Source: Kappaphycus alvarezii
Taxonomy: Eukaryota; Rhodophyta; Florideophyceae; Gigartinales; Solieriaceae
Length of the DNA: 64,000 bases
Assembly (NCBI GenBank): GCA_002205965.3
Contig: NADL03000471.1
Coordinates: 3,100,001 to 3,164,000, forward strand
Direction: 5' to 3'
This document shows, piece after piece, positions 10,233 through 20,228 of this stretch. The translations under genes were made by a program, and so were the position numbers. Numbering within the stretch: the first letter of the stretch is position 1; each line of letters opens with the position of its first letter. The notes under the pieces were generated by a model. The model saw only the letters and a list, made by a program, of their open reading frames with translations, had not been told where the DNA came from and ran no database searches.

Positions 10233-10482
10233 GCACCAAAGTGGCTGCCATTTCTGGCGACACCCTGCCTGGAAGATCAAGATTAGGATGGGAATTTGTG
10301 CCGCTGGCTTTTTACTCGCTAGGATCACCTTCTGAGTCATCGTCAAAGGTCATAGAGAAATACGCGGCAGCTGCCGCATCGCGCAGCGGATGTTCTATGG
10401 GGGGAAGAAGATCCGCTTGTACCAGAAACTAAGCTACGCCACTTGGTCCACAAGCACGGCGTCAGTAATACAGTACTGTACG

Positions 10483-10546
10483 TATTAGCCTCGTGGGTAT
10501 ATCCGACCACATCTTCCATGCATTAAAATAACCCAAAAATTTCCCC
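10483..10546 (+). repeat. Shared 3' tail of the non-LTR family (copy B)
   Basis: TATTAGCCTCGTGG begins a 64-base block nearly identical to 1811-1874, ending AACCCAAAAATTTCCCC. Upstream sequence differs between the copies: here it is CAGTACTGTACG, while copy A has the GTGTTACCC block. Confidence 0.85.
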
Positions 10547-10570
10547 TGTATGTCGTGCCCCGCAACACGC

Positions 10571-10696
10571 TGTCATCAGGGGGAAAGACTCCATTACAGC
10601 CTCTATCTGTAAGCAGTTTTTTCGTCGGATATAAAAGTCCGTCCCCAAACGACACCGTCGTTGTTGTTGGGGTCAAGGTTCATTCCTACGATAACA
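10571..10696 (+). repeat. 5' LTR of Copia element (126 bp, TG...CA)
   Basis: It begins TGTCATCAGG and ends ATAACA directly before the primer site. It contains GTCGGATATAAAAGT, a probable TATA box, at about 10624-10638. The first 68 bases match 15222-15289. At 126 bp it is very short for a Copia LTR. Confidence 0.75.
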
Positions 10697-10708
10697 GGTT
10701 ATGGGCCC
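10697..10708 (+). promoter_or_regulatory. Primer-binding site, half-tRNA iMet type
   Basis: GGTTATGGGCCC directly follows the LTR. It is complementary to the anticodon stem-loop of initiator tRNA-Met, as in Drosophila copia, which primes with a tRNA-iMet 5' half rather than with the 3' end used by most LTR elements. The match is read from the sequence; the tRNA comparison is from established knowledge. Confidence 0.75.
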
Positions 10709-11102
10709 TCGCAACATCCACTGCTACGATCACAATCAACTCTACTATCCCCCACGTCGAGCTTTGCTCCGTACCACTCTCCACCAACGTCCGAGCCTTG
10801 CTCAGTTACAAGCGTTTGAGCCTCGCTCCGCCACCCGCCACGGTCGGATAACACGGGAAACCTCGTGACACAAAAGCAACATTTCATCAACCTTTCAGTC
10901 CCTTAACCCACGCGCAAAACGGTGCCACTACAGAAAAACTTCCGACATCTGGAACGACCTTTGGAGACGAGCAAACAAAGCCATAGACCCCACTCCGCCC
11001 GACCGCGGGCCTCCAACCCAATCCCAATCTCAAGACGGTATCACCGCCCTGATCAACCTACTCCAACCGACATATAAATTCACTGAAACCCTTCCACGCC
11101 CC

Positions 11103-11792
11103 ATGCAGCACACCTTCCCAGCATGGCACTGTGCCCTATCACTAATACTTCGACAATACGACGCAGAAATTCTCCAATCCGTCGACTTCAACCTTTCGAA
11201 TTACACAGGCACCAACCTTAACCACTACACCAAAGCGGCCGGTAGCTGCGCAAGCATGATCATGGCTAGCCTCGAAACTGAAGTCATTCTACTATTGCCT
11301 CCCGAAACCTACACAAAGCCGCCCGCGGTGATCGTCAACGCCCTCAAGTCGGCTCTTACCACCAAAAATGAAATAATGCATCGCACCCTCAATGCAGGGG
11401 CAAAAAGCATTCAAATTGAACCAGGCGAAAACATACTAGAATTAGTCGAGAAACAACGGACGCTACACCCCCATATGATAGCGGTCGAATACCCCGACAT
11501 TACAAATGAGCGCACAACCACACAGTGTATGCTCGAAGGACTCCTCAAACACCCAGCGTACACCAACCTGGTGCGCAGAGCTCAATTCACCGGTGCCTAC
11601 GCCTCGATTGACGAGCTCCACGCAGCTCTTCACAACGTGCAGGAATTCGACGCTAAACACACCCCACAGCCTCAACCCCTTGGAGGAGATGCCCCGCCAC
11701 CCCACCCCACCCAGGCCGCCGCCGCCGCGGCAGAGGTCGCTACGCCAACCGATACTCACACCACCCACCCCGTCTCTCTCCAGAGCAACTAG
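11103..11792 (+). pseudogene. Copia Gag-like protein
   Basis: A 229-codon frame sits between the primer site and the protease. It is mostly helical and has the layout of Copia Gag: a domain with WHCALSLILRQYDAEI, Y..PPAVIVNALKSALTT and LEGLLKHPAY, then a proline/alanine-rich tail. No CCHC knuckle is found in it or just after. Gag would form the virus-like particle that packages element RNA. The frame itself is intact, but the remainder of the element is broken, so I list it as part of a dead copy. The true start may be upstream in a shifted frame. Confidence 0.6.
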
Positions 11793-11827
11793 CCCAAATC
11801 GGCCAAATATTCAATACTAATACTGCG

Positions 11828-14800
11828 TTGGGTAACAGGCAGCATGGTAGCCGTCGCGGCCAAGGACCTAGAGACCGAAGAGGAAACCAACGCAACTCAC
11901 CCAACGCCAACGCGGTGGCTACCGAAGGCCTGGTACTGAACGAAGACCAACTTCGCTGCCTATCTGGGGCACTCAATCCAACCCCCCACTTGAAAGCCCA
12001 AAACGCAAGTGATTGTACATACTTTCTGGATTCCACAGCTCACTCCACCCACATCCATCACACTGCCCCCCGTCTTTGCAAGCTAGACCAACCTCTGACA
12101 ACCCAGGTCGCTAACGGCACCTCTTCCAACACAACCCATGCAGAACAGCTTCATCTGAAAACGAGTGAAGGTAACGGCGTCAAGCTCTCCGCGTTATACA
12201 ACCCCAAATTCAAGGAGGACCTACTCTCAGACCATGACATCGCTCGCAAGTATGGCCCAATTATCATTCTGCCTCAAACAGACCATATTTTAGACAAACG
12301 GAACCTATCCAGACGCCTAGGAATCGCAACTTAGACAGGCAACGGCTATCGTCTTCAACTCTCACCACCCATAGCCCAAGCGCCCCGTACCGTTCCCACC
12401 ATTCAGAACTCTAAAACCAAAAGTACAAAAAAAACCACCGTACCCACTGAACATCACACACCGTCCCGTCCGACTAAGGCAAGACCCCGATAACCCCCCC
12501 AAGACACCCCTTAGTCCGACCGTTTCACCTCGCATCAACCCCCCACAAAGTACCGCCCAGAACTGCCTCCACAAAGAGTTCCACTCCTGGCACCTCACGT
12601 TCAACCATGTGCAACTAGCAACTTTACAACAAATGGCCAAAGAAAACCTACTCAACATGCCAGACATCCTCAAAAGACCCCCACCCAAACTCACTTGAGC
12701 CGGTTGTGCCCACGGCAAGCGCCGACCCCAACCCCACCGTGCCACCACATACACGTACGCCGCCGCCGTTGTCCTCGCGCCTGATGTATGCGGCCCTATT
12801 CACCCGCGATCCCTCCAGGGAAACACCTACGCGATTGTGTTTGTCTACATAGCCTCCCGATACACAATGGCATACTTCGCCCCCTCTCGCCAACACGTCA
12901 TCACCGCACTCACCCATGCACTCAACACCATCTATGCACTTCACGGCAAATCACCGCAGCTACTCACAACAGACAGCGCAAAAGAATACCTACCTTTCAA
13001 AGGCGGCCCAAGCCATTTACACGCAACATGGCATCACACAAAACCAACGGTGCCATTTAAACCGCAACATAACTCAATCGCGGAACAAGTCCTCAGCACA
13101 CTCACAGCCGCCACACGCGCAGCACTTTACCACTCCCAGCTACCTAATACGTACTGGGAGCACGCCATGCGAAATGCTGTATTCAAGTATAACATTACGC
13201 GGCACAAAACCACCAAAGCATTTCCATACACAGCATGGTACGGTCACCCCCCCAACCTCCTCAAGCTGTACCCATTCGGCAGATTCGGCACTGTGTATCA
13301 CAAACGCGATAAGGCCAAAATCAAGAAACTTGATGCCCGCGCATTCCCCGTGCGGTACCTGCACGCAAATGACATGAGGGACGTCGCTTTATTGAACCTC
13401 ACATCCGGCACCACTCATCGCATACGCACAGTTGACTCCATTCCATACAACCCCGACCAAGACCCCGTCCGCACGTCCTATTCCATACCCTTTGCAGCCT
13501 ACCTGACCCATATACCCCACAGTACACCCCAAACAGTCACACCTACCACCCCACCTCCCCGGTCACACCGTCAAGCGCAATCGTACCCTGACGCAGCACA
13601 GTGGGTAGCTGCCCACAACTCCGAACTCTACAAACTAGACAAAGATTACACCATTTAATGGATCCCCAAACATCAACTACCCCCCGTGCCAAACTCATTC
13701 TTCTCCTAATGAGCTACCGATACAAACGCACCCCCACTGGAGCCCTACTCGAACGCAAAGCAAGATGTGACTTACAAGGCGACAAAATGGTAACCAATAT
13801 ACATTTCAAACCGCACCAAACCACCGCTAACACAGCCGACAAAGCCACAGTAAGGCTCCTTCTCGCTATCGCGGCTGCAGAAAACCTGCCACTCGAACAC
13901 TTTGACATCAAATCCGCATTCGTCCGAGAAAATTACGACTTTAATCAACCCGTCTTTATCAGGCGACACCCCAGTTTCGACGGAACCCTCGCTCAGCCAA
14001 AATGTCCCGCCGGCGTACTCATCAAAAAAATATATGGAACCCCATCCGGCGGATACTACTTAAGAGTAGCCGAAGAATGGCTCACCCTCATTGGATTCTC
14101 CCAAAGCCCAGACGACCCGTGCCTATTCCACTTGCATCATTCACCAGAATCCCAAATGCTCCTCGCCCTTACCATAGACGACTTCCTTGTCACCGCCTCT
14201 AATACAGGCCTAATCGATTGGCTTTATACAGCGCTCACAGTTAAGTACCATGACAAAGTCAAACGACTCGGCTTTCCCGCCGCCTATCTTGGATGGCAGA
14301 TTGAGCAAAGACCAACAGGAGCCATCAAAGTAAGCCAATCGAGCTACATAATCAAAGCCCTTACAGTGATGAAGATGCAAGACTGCAACGGACGAACATC
14401 CCCCACGTTGACGGAGCACGATACCACGGCCCTGAACCGACCGAAACACGCGTACCTAACCAGCTCAAACAATAGCAAACAGTACCAGGCGAACTCCGCT
14501 ACTTAGCAGACTGCACTCGCCCCGGCATTACCTTCACAGTCAATCGTCTCATCTGAGCAGCCCACAACCCAACCAAACGCTATGGAATTATCCTCAAACA
14601 CTTCCTCAGATACCTCCAAGAAACAAAGGACTTAGGCCTTGTCTATAACCCCCACACTCATACCTCCAAACATCCATTCACCACATTCGCCGACGACGAT
14701 TGTGCAGGGCTCAAAAAAGACAGGAAATCAATCACTGGCCACATCCACCTCTATAATGGCACACCAGTCTCGTGGGCCTCCACCAAGCAACACGTTCAAT

Positions 14801-15160
14801 CACTATCCACGTGCGAGGCGGAATACATTGCCGGCACCGCCGCCGTGCAAAACACGCACTGGTTCCGAAGGGTACTCAAATTCATCCACCGCCCGCAACG
14901 ACCGATCCCGGTACTTATGGACAATTTATCAGCCATTCGCGTAGCCAATAGGAACGCCTCACCCAAGCATCGCAAATTTATTGATGTCAAGCACCACTAC
15001 CTCTGCGAACACATCAAACGCGGACGTATTACTCTCAGACACATCTCCACTCGAAAAATGCTCGCGGACATACTTACCAAACCCCTGCAAAAGCAATTAT
15101 TCACTCACCTTCGCGACAAACTCCCGGTAATGACTCATCCCCCTGCTGCCGCACGGGTAA
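11828..15160 (+). pseudogene. Copia Pol: protease, integrase, reverse transcriptase, RNase H
   Basis: The domains appear in order but in different frames. The protease has YFLDSTAHSTH (about 12019), where DSGA is usual, then YNPKFKEDLLS. The integrase has the WHLTFNHV...GCAHGKR zinc region (about 12588-12724), the core DVCGPI, TTDSAKEY and HNSIAEQ (D, D, E; about 12786-13090) and PFGRFGTVYH. The first part ends at TAA 13656. RT carries HFDIKSAF (13900) and TIDDFLV (about 14170), both catalytic aspartate sites. RNase H has FADDDCAGLKKD, STCEAEYIAG and HISTRKMLADILTKP (14677-15090). Frameshifts at about 11800, 12680, 13660 and 14500-14680 mark decay. Confidence 0.88.
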
Positions 15161-15221
15161 TGTCATCAGGAGCGTATACATTATGCACCAGCAGGGAAGG
15201 TCGACGGCATCACCGTTCACT

Positions 15222-15345
15222 TGTCATCAGGAGGAAAGGCTCCATTACAGACTTTACCTGTAAGCAGTTTTTCCGTCGGATATAAAAGTACTGGAACCAT
15301 CGGATTGCTGTCTTGCTCCCAAAACCATCCTCAAACCAGGAGGGG
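15222..15345 (+). repeat. 3' LTR of Copia element, partly diverged
   Basis: Bases 15222-15289 match the 5' LTR start (TGTCATCAGG to ATAAAAGT). Past 15289 the similarity is weak, so the end is estimated from the 126-bp length of the left LTR. An additional TGTCATCAGG stands at 15161, 61 bases upstream, and could be a duplicated LTR start. No clear polypurine tract is seen. Confidence 0.55.
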
Positions 15346-15558
15346 CAAAATTTGGGCCCCCTCCGACCCATCTCCACCGACCTCCACAGCATCCGAAACT
15401 ACTCCCAATACTACCTCCGCGACGAATTAAAAGACGCTTATCGGCGTTTCCTTCCCCTTTGCACAACAGCCACATGCATTACCCTCCACATTCCTCCGAT
15501 GTAACGCCAACTTCTTTCCAAAAGCTCTCGCACTTTAACGCAGCTCATTCAACCTTCT

Positions 15559-17452
15559 TCAATCCTCTGCGCTCTGTTCCTTTTCTCTTTTACGCTCTAA
15601 AAGATGCAAACAACATTCCTTGCACTTTGCAAGTTTGTCAAGACGTCTCTGTTCTTGAAGTTTTTCAAGAATCTCAGCTTCTTCTTCTGCCTTCTCACGC
15701 GCCAAAATGTTTTCGTTGGCTTCATTGGCCTTCTCCACTTGACGTTCTTCTTCCGCTCGTTGTTTCGCTAATTCTACTTCCCTTCGACGATGCAGCTCTT
15801 CCCCGTGTGTCACCCACTCCGCTGGAGCACCAGCATCATACAGTATTGGATTTGTCTCTGGGATTGACTGTGAGGCCTCCAGTCCGATTGCAATGAGTAT
15901 AATTTTGATGGTTTCAGCCACCATCAGCAATATCTGAATGTCCTTGATCTTAGAGGAAACTCCCTGATTGCTGTCAATTATGGACATCATTTTTTTGAAC
16001 ACGTCTTGACCTCGACGACGTTGACGCACTGCAGGATGTCTGGACGCTACTGTTGCCCCGTTCATAAGATGCGCTTCTTCTTTTTGACTTGTTCTTCAGG
16101 TTGGTCTATGTATGTCTTATACTTCTCTGCAAAGTTTCATTAGAATGGGAAAGTACCCGTAATTTTTGAATGATGCTTGGACAAGGTCGGGTGTCAGATT
16201 TTACCAAGCGTAAACCGCACATGCCAGGTCAAAATTTACCTTGGTTGTATCGCAACTTCCTTGGCGGCAGAATTCATCTCTTATCTCCCAAAGTAAATCA
16301 TGGAAACTCTTGTTCATGAGCTGGTCACATGGCTGCAAATATATGGGATGTATTGGCTGCGTAAATGACAGCCTCCATCATGTTCTGCGCGCAAAACTCT
16401 ATCCATACAGGATTGTTACGTGATGAATGTCCATCCAGAGACAAAAGAAATGATTCTTCTTGGGCGATGTGTTTGACGACCGTATGCTGTATTTGTTGGA
16501 CAATTGAAGCCAGAACCAGGCCCTCCATTGAGCCTTTTTCCGTAGTCTTGATGCATCCGTCTTTGGGGAACTAGTTGGGCTCTGTAAATGTTTTGATGAT
16601 ACCATATGGCTTTTGCGTAAAACTCACGTACACAGGTTCGTACCAGTCTGAGTTTTGGCTCTTACTAGCAATAATGAAGAATGGATGCGTAAGAAATCCT
16701 ACTGCGGAAGCAGCAATCACAGCTGTGATGTGCTTGCTAGATCCATATGTTGAATTTACGGATTTTTGGCCTCCATGCTTGGTATCTCGTGACGTAAATG
16801 CCCTCTCCCATTTATCGAAAGTAAAATCGACAGCCGTCTCGTCGAGGTTCCATACGCGGTGCGGATTTAAAAGTATTCCGAGGTGCATGATCTGGATTTC
16901 ATCAAGTGTTGCAAAGAATGTATCAGTTTGTCTGTAGTTCTCCGCTGCAAGGTTTGCATGTGCTTTGATTTCGACTTTGCAATAGGTAATGTATGGTTTT
17001 TTTGATCGATAGATTCGTACTGCGGCGTTACTTGGCACATTGTTCTCGTACCCGCGTCTACCATCCGCAGCAAAACGAGACAGAACGTTTTTGAAGCAAG
17101 AGTTTATCACGGCAATGCCTCTTTTTGAGGCCACTTTGAGCCGTGAGTTAAGCAAAGCTGCCTATTCCTTGCTTACAACCCGTGGAAGGCCCGCTCGTGA
17201 AGAAGCCCTCGTGAGATATGCAAGCTTTTCCTCATCTTTATCAGTCAGACATTGACGTAGACGTTGGACGGTGATGCGGGAAAAACCTGTCACTCTAGCA
17301 ATTGGACGAACTGCTCGTCCCTCTTTTAAGAGCTTGACGGCTGAGAGGCGCTGTCGGAACTGATGTTCGAGCTTGGTTAGCCGCCACTTGTGATCGGCGG
17401 CTTGGCGCCTCATTGAAGGAGGCATGTCGCTGTATTGACTGCGTAGAGGCAT
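15559..17452 (-). pseudogene. Pogo-like DDE_1 transposase with coiled-coil C-terminus
   Basis: Read from 17452 downward, four frames give one protein. A psq/CENP-B-like helix-turn-helix comes first (AVKLLKEGRAVRPIARVTGF, then SRITVQRLRQCL), followed by the DDE core. VWNLDETAVDFTF holds the first catalytic Asp, FLLSLDGHSSRNNP (about 16440) the second, and LQPCDQLMNKSF (about 16290-16330) the third. The final 168 residues (16065-15559) are strongly charged, with a coiled coil (REVELAKQRAEEERQ...). A single in-frame TAG at about 17160 and frameshifts near 16600, 16500 and 16080 break it. All three acidic residues survive, so decay is recent or slow. I could not find terminal inverted repeats. 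Its role would be cut-and-paste transposition. Confidence 0.75.
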
Positions 17453-17655
17453 GGCTACTGTGACAGAAGTTCTACGTGTACTACAGCCGAATGAGTATCG
17501 AGCTGTAGCTATTTGGCGGGACTTAGATGGCGCTGAACTAGTAGTGTTTCGGTTGAGATGGTGTTTTCCTTTCTGCTACAAGGTGGCGGGAAAGTGTCCA
17601 AATTATAGCGCTATCGCAAATAAAGACCTTGAGAAGGGTACGGTGATAAAGACAA
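17453..17655. other. Spacer between transposase and inverted-repeat element
   Basis: The start side of the pogo-like gene lies here. No terminal repeat is seen. Confidence 0.3.
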
Positions 17656-17980
17656 ATACAGTACTGTGCCGTGCTTCAAACCACACCCTTCTCTTGGCAT
17701 GCAGCGGGGAGATACGCCTGGAAACTTGTAGACGTATCTCCCCAGGGTGCGGCGCTGTAGAGTACTGTACGATGCCCATTGTGGGTACGTGCAGTACTGT
17801 ACTTGACATACAGTAATCTACGTACCACCCGCACAGTAATCTACATACCACGCCCCCCCCGCTGAGGGTACGCTGCCTCCCCAACCGTACCATACAAATA
17901 CAGTGCGCGGCCAAATTGTTCCGATTCTTTCCGACCCTCGCTTCCCTGTTCATGCTGCGCCACCCTTTCCGGAGCCTTTT
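17656..17980 (+). repeat. Left arm of the inverted repeat
   Basis: It contains ACTGTGCCGTGC, a short hairpin (GGGGAGATACG at 17706-17716 pairing with CGTATCTCCCC at 17733-17743), two TACTGTAC words, and CTGAGGGTACGCTGCC. All have inverted counterparts in the right arm. Confidence 0.75.
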
Positions 17981-18156
17981 CTTTCCCACTGCCACGGAAA
18001 AGGCCCCGAATTTGCTGCGTGAGTAGTGGGAAGGAGAAGCAGAGTAACGAAGGCCAACCATCCGCGTTACGAGCTGTTATCGTCCACTGGTCGGGTGACA
18101 AGAAAGGCGATTCACGCTCGAAGGCTGGTCCAATATTCCAGAAGGGCAGAGGTTTA

Positions 18157-19354
18157 CTAAGTGAAGACCGGAGAAGCAGGTAAAATAATGGATAATAAAG
18201 ATGGCAGGACTGTAGAAGTAGAATCAATGGAACTCATTGGGATATCGCTAGACGAGGGTCCCGCATGGCCCCTCTCACAGGCCTCGCGCTTCCGCTTGGT
18301 CCGGTTTCCTCCTTTGAGGTGACGCGGGCGCTTAGAGGTGTGCCCCTTGAGGATTACCAACCCCCTTACCTCGCGAATGGAGTCGAATTCCGAGCTCCTG
18401 CCGACAAATTCTTCCAAAGCTCTGGCGAAGAGTTCTAGCAAGGGGATTTGGAAGGGTCTCGGAGGCGTTTCAATCCGACGTTCATCGCAACACAGCGGTT
18501 TACACCGCTCGAACCTGCTAAGGTAACGATGTATACTCCCGCAGGAAGGCTAAGAAGGGAGGAAACGGATGCGTTGAGCGGCAAGACCGTCTGCAGGACC
18601 AAGTTCCTCGGAGGGAGGTGCCTCTGAGCGTCGCGAAGGTCACGCACGCGACTACCAGGAGATGGATCCTGCCGGTTGGTTACTGCCAAAGTGCGAAAGG
18701 CCTAGAACCACTTCCGCGCCTGATCTTTATCCCTGAGCTCGGTCAGACCGTTGGCGATGGATGCGCCGATGCAACCCTCATGACTGTCCGTGAATGTTAC
18801 GAGACAAGGGGGAGGAGCCGGTTAGACCGTGGGGCCGACGGAGGCTCCCGAGATCGAGTGGATGAGAGAAACAATTTCCTTTTAAAATGGCGTTGACACC
18901 AGGAATGGATGTACAGGACTGCTCCAATCCGATAGGAATGATCAAGCTTGAACCTATCGGAGTCGATGTTGTGGTGATACTCTTCTTTGTAACCCTCGAA
19001 GGCCAGAGTATAGAAGAGAATTATGTGGGTCTCCCCTGTCTCCTCGTCGGTCGCTCTGTAGACCTTATCCTAATTGCTCCAGAAAACGTCCAGTATCGAC
19101 CACGAACCCTTCGGAACCGATGTATACAAGCAGCAGTCATGAGTTGACTCTGTGAGGCCAAGAAAGTACGCGTCGTCAAGCGTCATCTCCTGATTGTCAA
19201 ATGCGCAGAAAAAGGGCGCAATCTGGCGACCGAGGAGGGCGTAGAACTCATCCTCCCTCACGGATGTCGTGTTTGGCGATATTTTTGGAGTACACCTTGA
19301 AATGGAATGGAGAGCCTTCACGGAACGAGACATTGACGGGTTCTTGGCGTCCAA
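18157..19354 (-). pseudogene. Unidentified decayed protein gene inside the inverted-repeat element
   Basis: From 19354 downward the minus strand reads as one protein in pieces. The first is EDEFYALLGRQIAPFFCAFD, then LDDAYFLGLTESTHDCCLYT and SWSILDVFWSN to TAG 19070. In the same frame follow VYRATDEETGETHIILFYTL, EGYKEEYHHNIDSDRFKLDH and YIHSWCQRHFK. Two further frames (18435-18689 and 18157-18441) have PLNASVSSLLSLPAGVYIVT and a basic region KRPRHLKGGNRTKRKRE. The amino-acid composition looks like genuine protein. I do not recognise a domain. It may be a captured host gene or the element's own protein. Stops and frame changes make it non-functional. Confidence 0.45.
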
Positions 19355-19846
19355 TTAGGCGGGCAGCAGCCGGGAGAGTGAACTGGGAGGCGGTAAGTGG
19401 GAGATCCGTGCCGCTTTCGCGGCCAGCTGACCGCGAGGGGCCGCACCCCCTGTGCTCTCGGCGGCCGTCTGTCGTGTTCGTTCCATCCGGCAGAGGTAGA
19501 TCGCGACGCTCTGCGGGTCAGCGAGGAAAGATGAAGATGAAAGGAAACACCGGGGGAGTGGGGAGGGAGCGAGACGGAACAGAAGAAGAAAAAAAGACAA
19601 GAGAGAGGGTATAGGGTTTTGGATGAGGTCGGCGAGAAGAAAGCAAAGGCGGCAAGGAAGAGCGGAGATCGGAAGGCAACGCTTCTTCCACCTAAGATAC
19701 TTTCCCCACCCCTTGTGTAAGTGACTTTGCCCCTCGCCGTCGTCTCGCGCACTCACGCGAGTATACCGACAGTGTTATTTCACCGCGGAACGTCTCAGCG
19801 TTCGCTTCTCGCCGACGGGGAAGGACTCGGACACAAACGTAAGGGA

Positions 19847-19950
19847 GAGGAGAAGGCTTTGGAATTGGTCCGTGCAGTGGTGAGGAGGAGAAGGCTCCGG
19901 AGTTGGTGCATGAGTAGTGAGAAGGATAAGGCTCCGGGGAGGGTAGCGCA
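19847..19950 (+). repeat. Imperfect ~35-bp tandem repeat
   Basis: Units beginning GAGAAGGCTTTGGAATTGG (about 19850), GAGAAGGCTCCGGAGTTGG (about 19886) and GAAGGATAAGGCTCCGG (about 19919) follow each other. Each of the first two is followed by a variant of TGCAGTGGTGA. They lead into the right inverted-repeat arm. Confidence 0.55.
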
Positions 19951-20228
19951 GCGTGAACAAGGAAGTGACGGTAGGAAGGAAAGGAAAAAATTTGGTTGCG
20001 CACTGTATTTGTGCGGTACGGCCGGGGCGGCAGCGTACCCTCAGCGCGGGGCGTGTGGTACGTAGATTACTGTATGTCAAGTATAGTACTGCACGTGCCC
20101 CACAATGGTCATCGTACAGAAATGTACAGCACCGCACCCTGGGGAGATACGTCTAGAAGTTTCGAGGCGTATCTCCTCGCTGCATGCCAGTAGATGGGTG
20201 GGGTTTGAGGCACGGCACAGTACAATAC
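19915..20228 (-). repeat. Right arm of the inverted repeat
   Basis: The reverse complement of this block aligns with 17656-17980, including the hairpin (about 20140-20180), the GGTACGTAGATTACTGTATG stretch and the CCGGAGCCTTATCC end. It differs by scattered substitutions. Confidence 0.75.

Larger units (their letters stand above)
6626..10546 (+). mobile_element. Non-LTR retrotransposon, copy B (near full length)
   Basis: This is the longest copy of the family. It carries an N-terminal alanine-rich then proline/threonine-rich region, the reverse transcriptase, the linker and knuckle, the PD-(D/E)XK-like region, a conserved C-terminal GWEFVPLAFYSLGSPSES stretch, and the shared tail at 10483-10546. 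The main frame runs with the same phase from about 6972 to 10232, interrupted only by TAG at 7494 and TGA at 9213, so the ancestor was probably one polyprotein of over 1,000 residues. The left boundary is approximate because no target-site duplication could be found by eye. The Copia LTR begins 24 bases after the tail. Confidence 0.8.
10571..15345 (+). mobile_element. Copia (Pseudoviridae-type) LTR retrotransposon, decayed
   Basis: The element has a 126-bp left LTR, a half-tRNA primer site, gag, then protease-integrase-reverse transcriptase-RNase H. That gene order, with integrase before RT, defines Copia. A partial right LTR starts at 15222. The reading frame changes at least four times and contains stops, so it is not autonomous. 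The plus strand is strikingly C/A-rich and G-poor over 10.9-15.1 kb. The right end is approximate because LTR identity fades after 15289. Confidence 0.88.
17656..20228. mobile_element. 2.6-kb inverted-repeat element enclosing a decayed gene
   Basis: The two ends are inverted copies of each other over roughly 320 bases (17656-17980 and 19915-20228), at about 85% identity by eye. The enclosed 1.9 kb has a minus-strand coding remnant (18157-19354). Long terminal inverted repeats around cargo suggest a MULE-like or non-autonomous DNA transposon that captured a gene. Two solo elements inserted in opposite orientation is the alternative. I could not see a target-site duplication, so the outer edges are set by where similarity stops. 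Confidence 0.6.
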
